Made by a program: the position numbers and the translations under genes
Notes under the pieces: generated by a model
Seen by the model: only the letters and a program-made list of their open reading frames with translations
Told to the model about the DNA's origin: nothing
The model's database searches: none
Shown: one piece after another, positions 45,500 to 54,170 of the stretch
Position numbering within the stretch: the first letter of the stretch is position 1
Layout: each line of letters starts with the position of its first letter
Assembly (NCBI GenBank): GCA_039978895.1
Contig: JBDWAL010000050.1
Coordinates: 186,001-250,000, forward strand
Source of the DNA: Aliishimia sp039978895
GTDB lineage: Bacteria; Pseudomonadota; Alphaproteobacteria; Rhodobacterales; Rhodobacteraceae
Length of the DNA: 64,000 bases
Direction: 5' to 3'

Positions 45500-46282
45500 A
45501 TGCGCATCCTTGTAACAAATGACGACGGTATCAACGCGCCCGGATTAGCGGTTTTGGAACAGATTGCGCGCGACATCGCGGGCCCGGATGGTGACGTCTG
45601 GACCGTGGCCCCCGCCTTTGAGCAATCTGGCGTTGGGCACTGCATCAACTACACCAAACCCACCATGATCAGTAAAATCGCAGCGCAACGTTATGCCGCC
45701 GAAGGCAGCCCAGCTGATTGCGTCTTGGCTGGCGTACACCACATCATGCCGGAACGTCCTGATCTGGTCTTGTCCGGAGTGAACCGCGGGAACAACTCTG
45801 CGGAAAACACGTTATATTCCGGGACAATAGGCGCTGCAATTGAAGCAGCCCTTCAAAACCTTCCCGCAATCGCCATGTCACAATATTTTGGTCCCGAGAA
45901 CGCGCAGATCGACAACCCGTTTGAGGCCGCCGCCACGCATGGAGCCGTCGTTGTTCGCGCGGTTTTGGCAACAGGATTTGATTTAGAGGCCGCCTATCCG
46001 TTGCTCTATAATGTGAACTTTCCCCCTGTTCCTGCAGCAGACGTGAAGGGCATGAAGGCAGCCCCACAGGGGCGGCGTCCGGGCGTGTATTTCGGAACAG
46101 AGTCGTCGCAATCGCCATCTGGGCGTAATTATTTGTGGATCAAAGGCGGCGACCAGCGGGTGCCCACTGCGCCAGAGGCAGACGCGGCGTTGAACCTTGA
46201 GGGCTGGATTTCGGTCACGCCGATGCGCGCCGATCTGACGGACAAGGCAGCAATGGCCGCTTTGGAGAACGCATTGGCATGA
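45500..46282 (+). CDS. surE: 5'/3'-nucleotidase SurE
   Basis: 260 residues. Metal-dependent nucleoside monophosphatase and survival protein. N-terminal MRILVTNDDGINAPGL has the metal-binding NDD motif; VLSGVNRGNNSAENTLYSGT provides the other ligands. The stop overlaps the pcm start (ATGA), giving the classical surE-pcm-nlpD order. Confidence 0.96.
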   Translation: MRILVTNDDGINAPGLAVLEQIARDIAGPDGDVWTVAPAFEQSGVGHCINYTKPTMISKIAAQRYAAEGSPADCVLAGVHHIMPERPDLVLSGVNRGNNSAENTLYSGTIGAAIEAALQNLPAIAMSQYFGPENAQIDNPFEAAATHGAVVVRAVLATGFDLEAAYPLLYNVNFPPVPAADVKGMKAAPQGRRPGVYFGTESSQSPSGRNYLWIKGGDQRVPTAPEADAALNLEGWISVTPMRADLTDKAAMAALENALA

Positions 46283-46932
46283 CGGAATCGTTGGAAGAGC
46301 ACGCGGAACGTCAAATGCAGTTTCTCTATGCGCTGCGCTCACGCGGGGTGACGGACAAGCTGGTATTGGGTGCAATGGAGCACATCGATCGCGGGCCGTT
46401 TATCAAGGGTTTGTTTTCTGGGCGCGCCTACGAGGACACCCCGCTGCCAATCGCCTGCGGGCAAACCATTTCGCAGCCATCTGTTGTCGGCCTGATGACG
46501 CAAGCCTTGCAAGTTTCGCCGCGCGATAAGGTGCTCGAAATTGGAACCGGGTCTGGCTATCAGGCCGCGATCCTGTCGCGATTGGCGCGGCGCGTCTATA
46601 CAATCGACCGCCATCGCCGTCTTGTACACGAAGCGCGCGCAATCTTTGAGCAAATGGATTTGACCAACATCACAGCCATCACCGGGGATGGATCGTTTGG
46701 CATCGAAGATCAGGCCCCGTTTGATCGCATCATCGTCACCGCCGCCGCCGAAGACCCGCCCGGCCCCTTGTTGGCGCAACTCAAAGTGGGTGGAATCATG
46801 GTGGTGCCCGTCGGGCAATCAGACGCCGTGCAAAGCCTAATCCGTGTGCGCAAGCTGGAAAGCGGTCTAGAATACGACGAATTGCGCCCGGTTCGATTTG
46901 TGCCCTTGCTAGAAGGGCTGGGCAAAGAGTAG
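46279..46932 (+). CDS. pcm: Protein-L-isoaspartate O-methyltransferase
   Basis: 217 residues. SAM-dependent repair of isoaspartyl residues. Motifs: PLPIACGQTISQPSVVGLMT substrate region, and the SAM-binding VLEIGTGSGYQAAILS. C-terminal half shows FDRIIVTAAAEDPPG and LKVGGIMVVPVG. Coupled to surE. Confidence 0.95.
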   Translation: MTESLEEHAERQMQFLYALRSRGVTDKLVLGAMEHIDRGPFIKGLFSGRAYEDTPLPIACGQTISQPSVVGLMTQALQVSPRDKVLEIGTGSGYQAAILSRLARRVYTIDRHRRLVHEARAIFEQMDLTNITAITGDGSFGIEDQAPFDRIIVTAAAEDPPGPLLAQLKVGGIMVVPVGQSDAVQSLIRVRKLESGLEYDELRPVRFVPLLEGLGKE

Positions 46933-47023
46933 CGACCTGTGCAAAACTAGGGCAAAGAGCAACACGACCTGAAGCCTTGAACCCATTGGGTTCGCACAAA
47001 AGGCAAGGCGCGAGGACAAGCAG

Positions 47024-48214
47024 ATGAATTCGATCCCCAAAGATCGCCCCAACCGCACCTTATGGCGCAGCGCGGTTGCGCTATCAGCCCTGATGGTTTT
47101 GACCGCATGTGAGGAAGGGTTCGACCTTGACCTGCGCGGTCTTGGCGGCGGCTTCACCACAGCGCCAGCCGCGCAAGATGCCACAGCCGATCGACCACGT
47201 GCGGACAATCGCGGCGTTATTTCATATCCCAACTATCAAGTGGCCGTCGCCAGACGCGGCGACACAGTTGCTGACGTTGCCAACCGTATCGGGGCTGATC
47301 CGGGATCATTGGCCGGGTTCAACGGTCTGGAAGTCGACGCACCCTTGCGCAGCGGTGAAGTGATCGCGCTGCCAACCCGTGTGGCCGAACCTTCGCCCGC
47401 GACAGGATCCGCCACCACCGGTCCGATCCTGCCACCTGCTGTGGACGTGTCCACCTTGGCCGGGCAAGCCATTGATAACGCGGCACCAACCCCGGCGACA
47501 CCAGCGCCTGCCGCGAAGCTGCCACCGCTCACCGGGCAAGAACCTGTGCGCCACAAAGTCAGGCGCGGCGAGACCGCTTATTCGATCGCACGCCTTTATG
47601 ATGTGCCCGTGCGTTCGCTTGCAGAATGGAACGGGCTTGGCTCACAGTTTGAAATTCGCGAAGGTCAGTTCTTGTTGATCCCTGTCGCAGAAGCACGCAC
47701 GCCAACAGCCGGGGCCGAGACGACGACAGTGCCCGGCCAAGGCACGCCGACGCCGACGCCGCCTTCTGCGCAAAAACCTTTGCCCAAAGAAACTGCAACA
47801 GCGCCAAGCGAACCTGCGCCTGCCCCCGATCTGGGGAAGCAAACCAAACCAGCCCCCTCAAACGGGGGACAATTCGGATTTCCAGTGCAAGGCACGATCA
47901 TTCGTGATTATGCCAAGGGCCGCAACGAAGGCATTGATATTAAAGGCGCACCCGGCGCATCTGTGAAATCTGCGGATGGCGGGACAGTGGCCGCAATCAC
48001 GGAAAGCGGCGACGGCGTGCCAATTATCGTGGTGCGTCATGAGGGCAACCTTCTGACCGTTTATGCCAATGTGACCGATGTTTCCGTGAAGAAAGGCGAC
48101 ATCGTTCGACGCGGCCAAGGCATCGCCAAACTGCGTGCAGGAGAGCAATCCTTTGTGCATTTTGAAGTGCGCCAAGGTTTCGACAGCGTCGATCCTAACG
48201 ACTACCTTGGGTAA
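47024..48214 (+). CDS. nlpD: NlpD-like LysM/LytM lipoprotein
   Basis: 396 residues. Lipoprotein signal with lipobox VLTAC (Cys about 28). Two LysM domains bind peptidoglycan: about 70-112 (VARRGDTVADVANRIG) and about 175-222 (VRRGETAYSIARLYDVP). A Pro/Thr/Ala-rich linker follows, then a LytM (M23) domain (about 285-395). The zinc His of the HxxxD motif is missing (NEGIDIKG) and the HxH is HFE, so it is degenerate and should act as an amidase activator like NlpD/EnvC rather than a hydrolase. Confidence 0.92.
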   Translation: MNSIPKDRPNRTLWRSAVALSALMVLTACEEGFDLDLRGLGGGFTTAPAAQDATADRPRADNRGVISYPNYQVAVARRGDTVADVANRIGADPGSLAGFNGLEVDAPLRSGEVIALPTRVAEPSPATGSATTGPILPPAVDVSTLAGQAIDNAAPTPATPAPAAKLPPLTGQEPVRHKVRRGETAYSIARLYDVPVRSLAEWNGLGSQFEIREGQFLLIPVAEARTPTAGAETTTVPGQGTPTPTPPSAQKPLPKETATAPSEPAPAPDLGKQTKPAPSNGGQFGFPVQGTIIRDYAKGRNEGIDIKGAPGASVKSADGGTVAAITESGDGVPIIVVRHEGNLLTVYANVTDVSVKKGDIVRRGQGIAKLRAGEQSFVHFEVRQGFDSVDPNDYLG

Positions 48215-48229
48215 CCCTTGGTCGTTCGT

Positions 48230-49075
48230 CTAAAGTTTGACGCCACGCCGTCCTGCAAGATCGGTAAAAAACTGCCACGCGACCCGGCCAGACCGGGATC
48301 CGCGTGTCGCTTGCCACTCAATAGCTTGAGCGCGCAAGTCTTCGTCCGTGATTTCAAGGTCATGCGCGTCGCAATACCCTCTGATCATTGCCAAATATTG
48401 ATCTTGATCGCAGGGGTGGAACCCAAGCCACAGCCCAAAGCGGTCAGACAATGACACCTTTTCTTCGACAGCTTCGGACGGGTTGATCGCCCCACCGCGT
48501 TCATTTTCGATCATATCGCGCGGCATCAAGTGGCGGCGATTAGAGGTGGCATAGAGCACCACATTATCGGGCCGGCCTTCAATGCCGCCATCAAGAACAG
48601 CCTTGAGGGATTTATAATGCGCATCGTCATGGCCAAAGCTGAGATCGTCACAGTACAAGATGAACTGTGCCGGAACACCGCGTAGCATATTCAGCAACCG
48701 TCCCACCGATGGAAGGTCCTCGCGGTGCAATTCGACTATTTTGAGGTTTTCATGTGCCTCATAAACATCGGCGTGTATCGCCTTGACAAGACTTGATTTT
48801 CCCATGCCACGCGCGCCCCAAAGCAACGCATTATTGGCGGGCAATCCAAGAGCAAATTGTTGGGTGTTTGCAAGCAACGTGTCGCGTGCGCGATCAACAC
48901 CGACCAGCAAACTCAACGGAACACGGCTGATTTCAGTGACCGGTTCAAGACGATCCGGCCCCACATGCCACACAAATGCAGCTGCGGCCGTCCAATCGGG
49001 GGCCTCGCCGGGCACCGGAGATATGCGTTCCAGTGCCGCGGCGATACGGTCCATCGGGTCCAAGACTGAGGTCAT
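48230..49075 (-). CDS. DUF815-family AAA ATPase
   Basis: 281 residues. Walker A LLWGARGMGKSSLVKA (about 84-99) and Walker B ILYCDDLSFG. VVLYATSNRRHLMPRDM and LSDRFGLWLGFHPCDQDQY are typical of the DUF815 family, whose role is not established. The start overlaps the tatC stop (ATGA), so it is the last gene of a tatA-tatB-tatC operon. Confidence 0.9.
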   Translation of the reverse strand: MTSVLDPMDRIAAALERISPVPGEAPDWTAAAAFVWHVGPDRLEPVTEISRVPLSLLVGVDRARDTLLANTQQFALGLPANNALLWGARGMGKSSLVKAIHADVYEAHENLKIVELHREDLPSVGRLLNMLRGVPAQFILYCDDLSFGHDDAHYKSLKAVLDGGIEGRPDNVVLYATSNRRHLMPRDMIENERGGAINPSEAVEEKVSLSDRFGLWLGFHPCDQDQYLAMIRGYCDAHDLEITDEDLRAQAIEWQATRGSRSGRVAWQFFTDLAGRRGVKL

Positions 49076-50013
49076 TTCAGGTCTTCGTCGATGACATCAT
49101 CGGGTTCATCTTCGTCTTCATATTCATCATCATCATCATAGAACCCTTCAGCGCGCAACTTTGCTTCGCGTTTCGCTTCAACCCATTTCACCAGTTGGAT
49201 TGAGATTTCGTAAAGGCCATAGACCACTACGAACAAAATTCCTTGGGTGATCACATCAGGCGGCGTCACAAGAGCGGCCAAAACAAGGATCCCCACAACC
49301 GCATATTTACGTACGTTTCCAAGACCTTCCGCGCTTACCAACCCGGCTTTCCCCATCAACGTTAAAAGTACGGGAAGCTGGAAGCACAAGCCAAACGCCA
49401 TGATAAACTTGAGCGTGATATCAAGGGATTCATTGACCTTACCAAAGAAGACAATCGTGATCCTTGAATCGATGACTTCCGGCGTCGCCTGAACATTCCC
49501 CGGAACCTCCGTGGGCGTGATCGACGCCAGTAAGTTGGCCAGTACCGATGACACATCCGCGAAGCCAAGGAAGAAGGCCATCGCCAACGGTGTCACCACG
49601 AAATGCGCAAAACTCGCGCCGAGCAGGAACATCAACGGGGACGCGACAAGGAATGGAAGGAACGCGTTCTTTTCGGTGCGGTACAAACCCGGTGCCACAA
49701 AGCGCCAAAGCTGGTGGCCAATCACCGGAAATGCGAGCGCAAAACCAAACACCATCGAGATACGGAACAACGTGAACAAGTATTCCTGCGGCGATGTGAA
49801 CTGCAGCGTCGGGTCCGGGTCGCCCAGATCGATCAGAGTTTCTTGGATTGGTCCCAACAGAAACTGCAAAATCGGCTCAGCAACCGTAAACGCCAATATG
49901 ATACCAATCAAAAAGGCAATCACGGCGCGGATAAGCCGCGTGCGCAGCTCTGCCAAATGTTCGATCAGCGGGGCTGTGCTGTCTTCAACGTCGTCATGTT
50001 CAGCGCTGCTCAT
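49072..50013 (-). CDS. tatC: Sec-independent protein translocase TatC
   Basis: 313 residues, six hydrophobic segments. TatC is the twin-arginine signal receptor with TatB. Family motifs: PLIEHLAELRTRLIRAV and FALAFPVIGHQLWRFVAPGLYRTEK (in two parts), with conserved Glu and Pro. The C-terminal tail is long, charged and acidic (DDDDEYEDEDEPDD). tatB stop overlaps its start (ATGA). Confidence 0.95.
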   Translation of the reverse strand: MSSAEHDDVEDSTAPLIEHLAELRTRLIRAVIAFLIGIILAFTVAEPILQFLLGPIQETLIDLGDPDPTLQFTSPQEYLFTLFRISMVFGFALAFPVIGHQLWRFVAPGLYRTEKNAFLPFLVASPLMFLLGASFAHFVVTPLAMAFFLGFADVSSVLANLLASITPTEVPGNVQATPEVIDSRITIVFFGKVNESLDITLKFIMAFGLCFQLPVLLTLMGKAGLVSAEGLGNVRKYAVVGILVLAALVTPPDVITQGILFVVVYGLYEISIQLVKWVEAKREAKLRAEGFYDDDDEYEDEDEPDDVIDEDLK

Positions 50014-50456
50014 GCGTCATCCTTTGGGGCCGGTTTTGCAGCCGCTTCAAGTTCTTCTGCCTTCGCGAGTGCCGAATCGGCCTCGCGTTTCATGCGATCT
50101 GCCGCCGCGCGGGCCGTGGCCGCCTGTATCTTTTTGGCATTCTCGGCGCGTTCTGCGGACAATTTTCCCGTTTCACTATTGGGATCAATGTTTGTCAGAC
50201 CAGTGGTCGCATCCTTGACCCCATCCATCGCCGTCTTCATCGGGTTTGCCGCAGCCTTGAGGCCCTTTTGGATGTCCTTCATACCAGAATCATCCGCCGC
50301 TTGGTTCATCGCGGACGAGAATTCGCGCGCCATGCCCTTGGCCTTGCCGACAAACTGCCCAACCTGTCGAAACAGCACCGGCAAGTCTTTTGGGCCGACA
50401 ACAATCAGCGCAACAATCCCGATCACAAGAAGCTCGGGCAAACCCAGATCAAACAT
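50010..50456 (-). CDS. tatB: Sec-independent protein translocase TatB
   Basis: 148 residues. Short N-terminal transmembrane helix (MFDLGLPELLVIGIVALIVV), hinge GPKDLP and an amphipathic helix (LFRQVGQFVGKAKGM), then a long charged helical tail. The GPKDLP hinge with Glu at position 8 marks TatB rather than TatA. Confidence 0.95.
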   Translation of the reverse strand: MFDLGLPELLVIGIVALIVVGPKDLPVLFRQVGQFVGKAKGMAREFSSAMNQAADDSGMKDIQKGLKAAANPMKTAMDGVKDATTGLTNIDPNSETGKLSAERAENAKKIQAATARAAADRMKREADSALAKAEELEAAAKPAPKDDA

Positions 50457-50459
50457 AGG

Positions 50460-50690
50460 TTATACCTTGTCTTTTTCTGCGACATCCTCTGGCGTGACAT
50501 CCTTGGCCACCTCTGCGGCGTCTGCCACATCATCTTCCATGTCTTTTTGACCTTCGTTGATGCCTTTTTTGAAGCTCGTGATGCCTTTTCCGACTTCGCC
50601 CATTAGGCTGGAAATTTTGCCGCGCCCAAACAAGACGAGGACAACGATGGCAATAAGTAGAATGCCGGGCAGTCCGATATTATTCAGCAT
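50460..50690 (-). CDS. tatA: Sec-independent protein translocase TatA
   Basis: 76 residues from ATG 50690, with AGGAGAC upstream. Pore-forming subunit: N-terminal helix MLNNIGLPGILLIAIVVLVL, FGRGK hinge and an amphipathic helix, short acidic tail. The usual neighbour serS is not in the window. A longer frame to 50864 is rejected. Confidence 0.94.
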   Translation of the reverse strand: MLNNIGLPGILLIAIVVLVLFGRGKISSLMGEVGKGITSFKKGINEGQKDMEDDVADAAEVAKDVTPEDVAEKDKV

Positions 50691-50838
50691 GTTATGTCTC
50701 CTGATCTGTGCAAGGCGCACCTGCGCCCCGCGTTGGGATCGTGTGTAAAAGTTTGTGTTGCGTTGCGGAATGGGTTGGCTTTGGATTTGCAGTGAAATCT
50801 GTCTGTTATCGCCCCTCTGGCAAAGCTTGCGTGTCACT

Positions 50839-50858
50839 CCTGACAGGTTTATGTCAGG
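50839..50858. promoter_or_regulatory. Inverted-repeat operator at the WYL-regulator start
   Basis: CCTGACA (50839-50845), 6-bp spacer, TGTCAGG (50852-50858), a perfect 7-bp inverted repeat ending 4 bp before ATG 50863. Likely autoregulatory site for the adjacent HTH gene. Confidence 0.55.
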
Positions 50859-50862
50859 AACC

Positions 50863-51516
50863 ATGGCTCAAACAGGTGTAATCCCATCCAAAACAGACCG
50901 ACTTTATGCTTTGGCCAGCGTATTGCAGTCAGGCGACATTCACCGGGCGGAGGATTTGTCCGAACGCTTAGGCGTCTCTGTGCGCACGATATACAGGGAC
51001 GTGGACGCATTGCAGAGCGCCGGTGTGCCGGTCACAGGAACACGAGGCAGCGGATACCGTCTGGCATCGCTCACCACCCTGCCCCCATTGTCGCTACCCG
51101 ACGCAGAAATGACCGCATTGTTTTTGGGATTGGCGATCGTTGCACAAGCAGAAGACCCTGCCTTGGCGGATGCAGCTCAAACCCTGACCGACCGACTGGA
51201 TGCGATGATCCCAGCGCAAGCCGCCCCACCGTCACAAGACTGGAAGCACGCGTTTTCGGCCCATGCGCAATCTGCGCGCATTCTGGTGCATCTTCCGACA
51301 TTGCGCAGTGCGATCAAAGCGCGTCAGAAATTAAGCATTCTTTATAAGACGGGCGCGGAACCGTCGGCGCATATCATTCATCCCTATGAGACCCGGAACG
51401 CCGGCAGCTTGTGGACCTTGCGCGCATGGTGCGAAACCTCGGGGGCGGAAGTCGAGTTTCGATTAGACCTAATTGAGACCGCGCAAGCCCTGCCAGAGCT
51501 TTTCACATTGCTTTAA
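50863..51516 (+). CDS. YafY-type HTH/WYL transcriptional regulator
   Basis: 217 residues from ATG 50863 (MAQTGVIPSKTDRLYALASV), preferred over ATG 50851 because AGGA precedes it. HTH (about 18-60, LSERLGVSVRTIYRDVDALQ); C-terminal WYL-like region with LSILYKTGAE and WTLRAWCETS, shorter than in full-length WYL proteins. Divergent from tatA. The perfect inverted repeat at the start suggests self-control. Ligand and targets unknown. Confidence 0.87.
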   Translation: MAQTGVIPSKTDRLYALASVLQSGDIHRAEDLSERLGVSVRTIYRDVDALQSAGVPVTGTRGSGYRLASLTTLPPLSLPDAEMTALFLGLAIVAQAEDPALADAAQTLTDRLDAMIPAQAAPPSQDWKHAFSAHAQSARILVHLPTLRSAIKARQKLSILYKTGAEPSAHIIHPYETRNAGSLWTLRAWCETSGAEVEFRLDLIETAQALPELFTLL

Positions 51517-52385
51517 AAGAGACCGATAAAGCGTTCTGGCAAAACATATTGTTTGTCAAAATCCGGGCGTTTGAATTCGTAGTATCCGGTGTCACCCCGA
51601 GGGCCAAAGCTGCGGTGCATTTTGCGGCGCACCCAGCGAAGGTCGAACCCGTCTTGCATCTCAAGCTTGGCAAAAGCTTCAAACACCGCGCGATCTTCAC
51701 CGCGCGCTTCGGCGAACCAATGACGCCCGATGGCCGCGTCTTTCACCGTGCCCCCAACATCCGCCGTCACCACATTGCGTCGATCCATCACCTCTGAATA
51801 GGCCGCAAAATCGCAGAACTTTAAGTGCATAAGGTAGAGCTGGTCCGGGGTATGCAGCTTGTCATATTGCGCAAAATGTCCCCCGCGCGAGAGTTTCGCA
51901 GCCGTGGAGACGATGCAAGGTTTGGAATAATGCGGTGCCAAACGTACATGTCTGCGCGGGCCAAGCACCAAATCATGAGCCGGGGTATCTTCTAGATCGA
52001 CGCGGTGAATAACTTCTAGGCCGACAGGTGTGTATATCCGCCCCTCTGGCGCTTGCTCCAACCAGTCGCGCAAATTTAATCCGGCATCCGGGTCAACCAC
52101 CACAAGTTCGTCCACATCACCAACAATTACATGGCGATAATACCGCCGCAAACCGCCAAAGAGATTGTTCAACAGCCCCCAGCGTTTCACGTCAAAGTTC
52201 TTGTGCGGATCACCGGGAATACCAATGATATTACACCCTTGCGCCAAGGTGTTCACCATTTCACCGCGACCATGATTCACAATGTAGCAGTTTTCACGGC
52301 CAAACATGTCGCCGTAATGGCGCAGCCACGCTTTCAAGAAGAAGGCATCATCTCGAACCATGGTGACAGCGGCGACTGTTTGCAT
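51513..52385 (-). CDS. Glycosyltransferase family 2/92-like protein
   Basis: 290 residues. N-terminal AAVTMVRDDAFFLKAWLRHYG is typical of small GT-A glycosyltransferases; a DVDELVVVDP motif supplies the metal-binding DxD. C-terminal region is basic and aromatic (FKRPDFDKQYVLPERF). Substrates unknown. It is divergent from the sulfotransferase-like gene, suggesting a joint role in decorating a surface glycan. Confidence 0.8.
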   Translation of the reverse strand: MQTVAAVTMVRDDAFFLKAWLRHYGDMFGRENCYIVNHGRGEMVNTLAQGCNIIGIPGDPHKNFDVKRWGLLNNLFGGLRRYYRHVIVGDVDELVVVDPDAGLNLRDWLEQAPEGRIYTPVGLEVIHRVDLEDTPAHDLVLGPRRHVRLAPHYSKPCIVSTAAKLSRGGHFAQYDKLHTPDQLYLMHLKFCDFAAYSEVMDRRNVVTADVGGTVKDAAIGRHWFAEARGEDRAVFEAFAKLEMQDGFDLRWVRRKMHRSFGPRGDTGYYEFKRPDFDKQYVLPERFIGLF

Positions 52386-52463
52386 TGGATTAACGCCCTT
52401 TGAGCAAAAGTTATGTGTTTTCCTCGCAGGATAGCCTGTGCGCCGCTATAAGAGAATCTGAAA

Positions 52464-53270
52464 ATGCAGCACGTTTTATGTGATCGTGCGCTGTGTAAGG
52501 AAACGCCCTTAATGCTCGACCCGGACTTCATTTCAACTGGTTTCGCCAGCACCATCCAAGACACGTCGAAGTTTACGCGTTTCCAGGTTGTCGGTGAGCG
52601 GTCTTCGGGAACGAACTATGTGAAGCGTCTCTTGGGGCGCAACACTGCATTGCGGCCCACAGAAGATTTGGGTTGGAAGCACGGATTTGCACACGCATTG
52701 GCCATCCCTGCCGACCTAGTTGTGATAGGTGTTGTGCGCCGTGCGGATGATTGGGCACGCTCGATGCACAGCAAGCCCTGGCACTGTACCCCAAAGCTTC
52801 AATCTCTGGCGTTTTCGCAATTTATTGAGGCCGAATGGGATACCATCATAGACCGGCCGCGATACTTCGCGGGCGCCAAAGAAGCTGGTCTTTTGGGGCA
52901 GCCTTTGATGCATGATCGCCATCCTTTGACAGGCGAAAAGTTTGCTAATCTGTTTGAATTGCGCGCATCTAAATTGACTGGATTGCTCAGCTACTTTTCC
53001 CGCGATTGCAGTTTTATTCTCCTGCGATTGGAGGACGTGATTGCAGATCCCGAGGCGATGTTGGGCAAGATTCTTGGGTGTTTAGAAGGTGCAACGCAGA
53101 GGTCGGATTTCCGACCCGTAATCAAACGCTTGGGATCGAAGTTTAAACCATCAGTTGAACAGCGTTTCGCCACCCCAGACGGGATGAGTAACGCAGACAT
53201 GCGCGTCTTACTTAAGTCTGTAAACACAGACCAAGAAGACGCGCTTGGCTACGCTTATTCGCGTATGTAG
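52464..53270 (+). CDS. Sulfotransferase-like protein
   Basis: 268 residues. N-terminal FQVVGERSSGTNYVKRLLG matches the PAPS 5'-phosphosulfate loop of sulfotransferases. VIGVVRRADDWARSMH resembles the 3'-phosphate-binding region. No signal peptide. Start uncertain between ATG 52464 and ATG 52512 (MLDPDFISTGF). Divergent from the glycosyltransferase with about 80 bp between. Acceptor unknown. Confidence 0.75.
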   Translation: MQHVLCDRALCKETPLMLDPDFISTGFASTIQDTSKFTRFQVVGERSSGTNYVKRLLGRNTALRPTEDLGWKHGFAHALAIPADLVVIGVVRRADDWARSMHSKPWHCTPKLQSLAFSQFIEAEWDTIIDRPRYFAGAKEAGLLGQPLMHDRHPLTGEKFANLFELRASKLTGLLSYFSRDCSFILLRLEDVIADPEAMLGKILGCLEGATQRSDFRPVIKRLGSKFKPSVEQRFATPDGMSNADMRVLLKSVNTDQEDALGYAYSRM

Positions 53271-53279
53271 AGAAGTAAG

Positions 53280-53356
53280 TGGCGCGGTTGACGGGACTCG
53301 AACCCGCGACCCCCGGCGTGACAGGCCGGTACTCTAACCAACTGAGCTACAACCGC
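53280..53356 (-). tRNA. tRNA-Asp(GTC)
   Basis: 77 nt. GCGGTTG/CAACCGC acceptor, D-arm GTAGCTCAGTTGGTTAGAG, anticodon loop CTGTCAC between CCGGC/GCCGG (anticodon GTC), T-loop GGTTCGAGTCC, encoded CCA. Confidence 0.97.
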
Positions 53357-53503
53357 GCATATGGGCGGAATAAGGTAGGTAGCGCAGTTCGTCAATGGCC
53401 TAATATCGAAGAAGTGCCACTTTTTTTTGATTGATAACGCACCATTAAACTTCGCCCCATAAAGTTGCCCACATGGTGCCCTTCTCGGGTGATTTGGGAT
53501 CGC

Positions 53504-54163
53504 ATGAAACTGATTTTTCGAGACCTGCAAATCATGTTGGTGAGTTTGGTGGCCACCGGTGCCCTCGCTCAAGACACGCAACTGCGCCCGTCCGCCATAA
53601 CCAGCTATGAGGGGTCGACATTTTGCGACATGGCCGCGGAAAATGAAGCATCTTTTTTGCGCTACAAAGGAATCGACGCATCCAAAGGTGAACGTTCAGA
53701 CAGACATTGGGCTTTGCCCCAAACCCAAGTGATGTCGGGCAGTGTCGATATCATCGCCAGCGCATACATCGACCAAGGTTGCGACGGTTTCCCAACTCTA
53801 GTTAGGCGCGACACCGGGATGGGCGACCGAATTTTAGGTTCGCATAATTCAAGCAAGCGTGTCGCTTTTAACGAGGTCATTGAGACATCGAAGTTTTCTG
53901 TCGGCGCAACTTGCCAAAAGCCTCATATCGCCGCCTATCGCTGGGTTGAGGTGGGGTTAAGGCATCTAAATGTAACTGAGCTGCTTTCAGGTTTGCACGA
54001 TCAAGTGGTTCACAAACAAGACAGCGCCCTTCCCTTCGGGTTCCTTCCCCGACGAGGCCACATTTCAGATGCAAAATTAGAGGTCGCGGCAAGTAGAATC
54101 ACGGGAAGCCATAGCCTTGCGTTAACCGCTGCGCGCACAAACGCGCATTTGGCATTGCTGTAA
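53504..54163 (+). CDS. Secreted protein of unknown function
   Basis: 219 residues from ATG 53504. Signal peptide MKLIFRDLQIMLVSLVATGALA-QD. The mature part has four cysteines and no recognised motif. A histidine kinase starts 7 bp after the stop and follows in the same direction, so this may be an accessory or sensor-input protein of that system. Not recognised as a family. Confidence 0.7.
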   Translation: MKLIFRDLQIMLVSLVATGALAQDTQLRPSAITSYEGSTFCDMAAENEASFLRYKGIDASKGERSDRHWALPQTQVMSGSVDIIASAYIDQGCDGFPTLVRRDTGMGDRILGSHNSSKRVAFNEVIETSKFSVGATCQKPHIAAYRWVEVGLRHLNVTELLSGLHDQVVHKQDSALPFGFLPRRGHISDAKLEVAASRITGSHSLALTAARTNAHLALL

Positions 54164-54170
54164 TTCGCTC

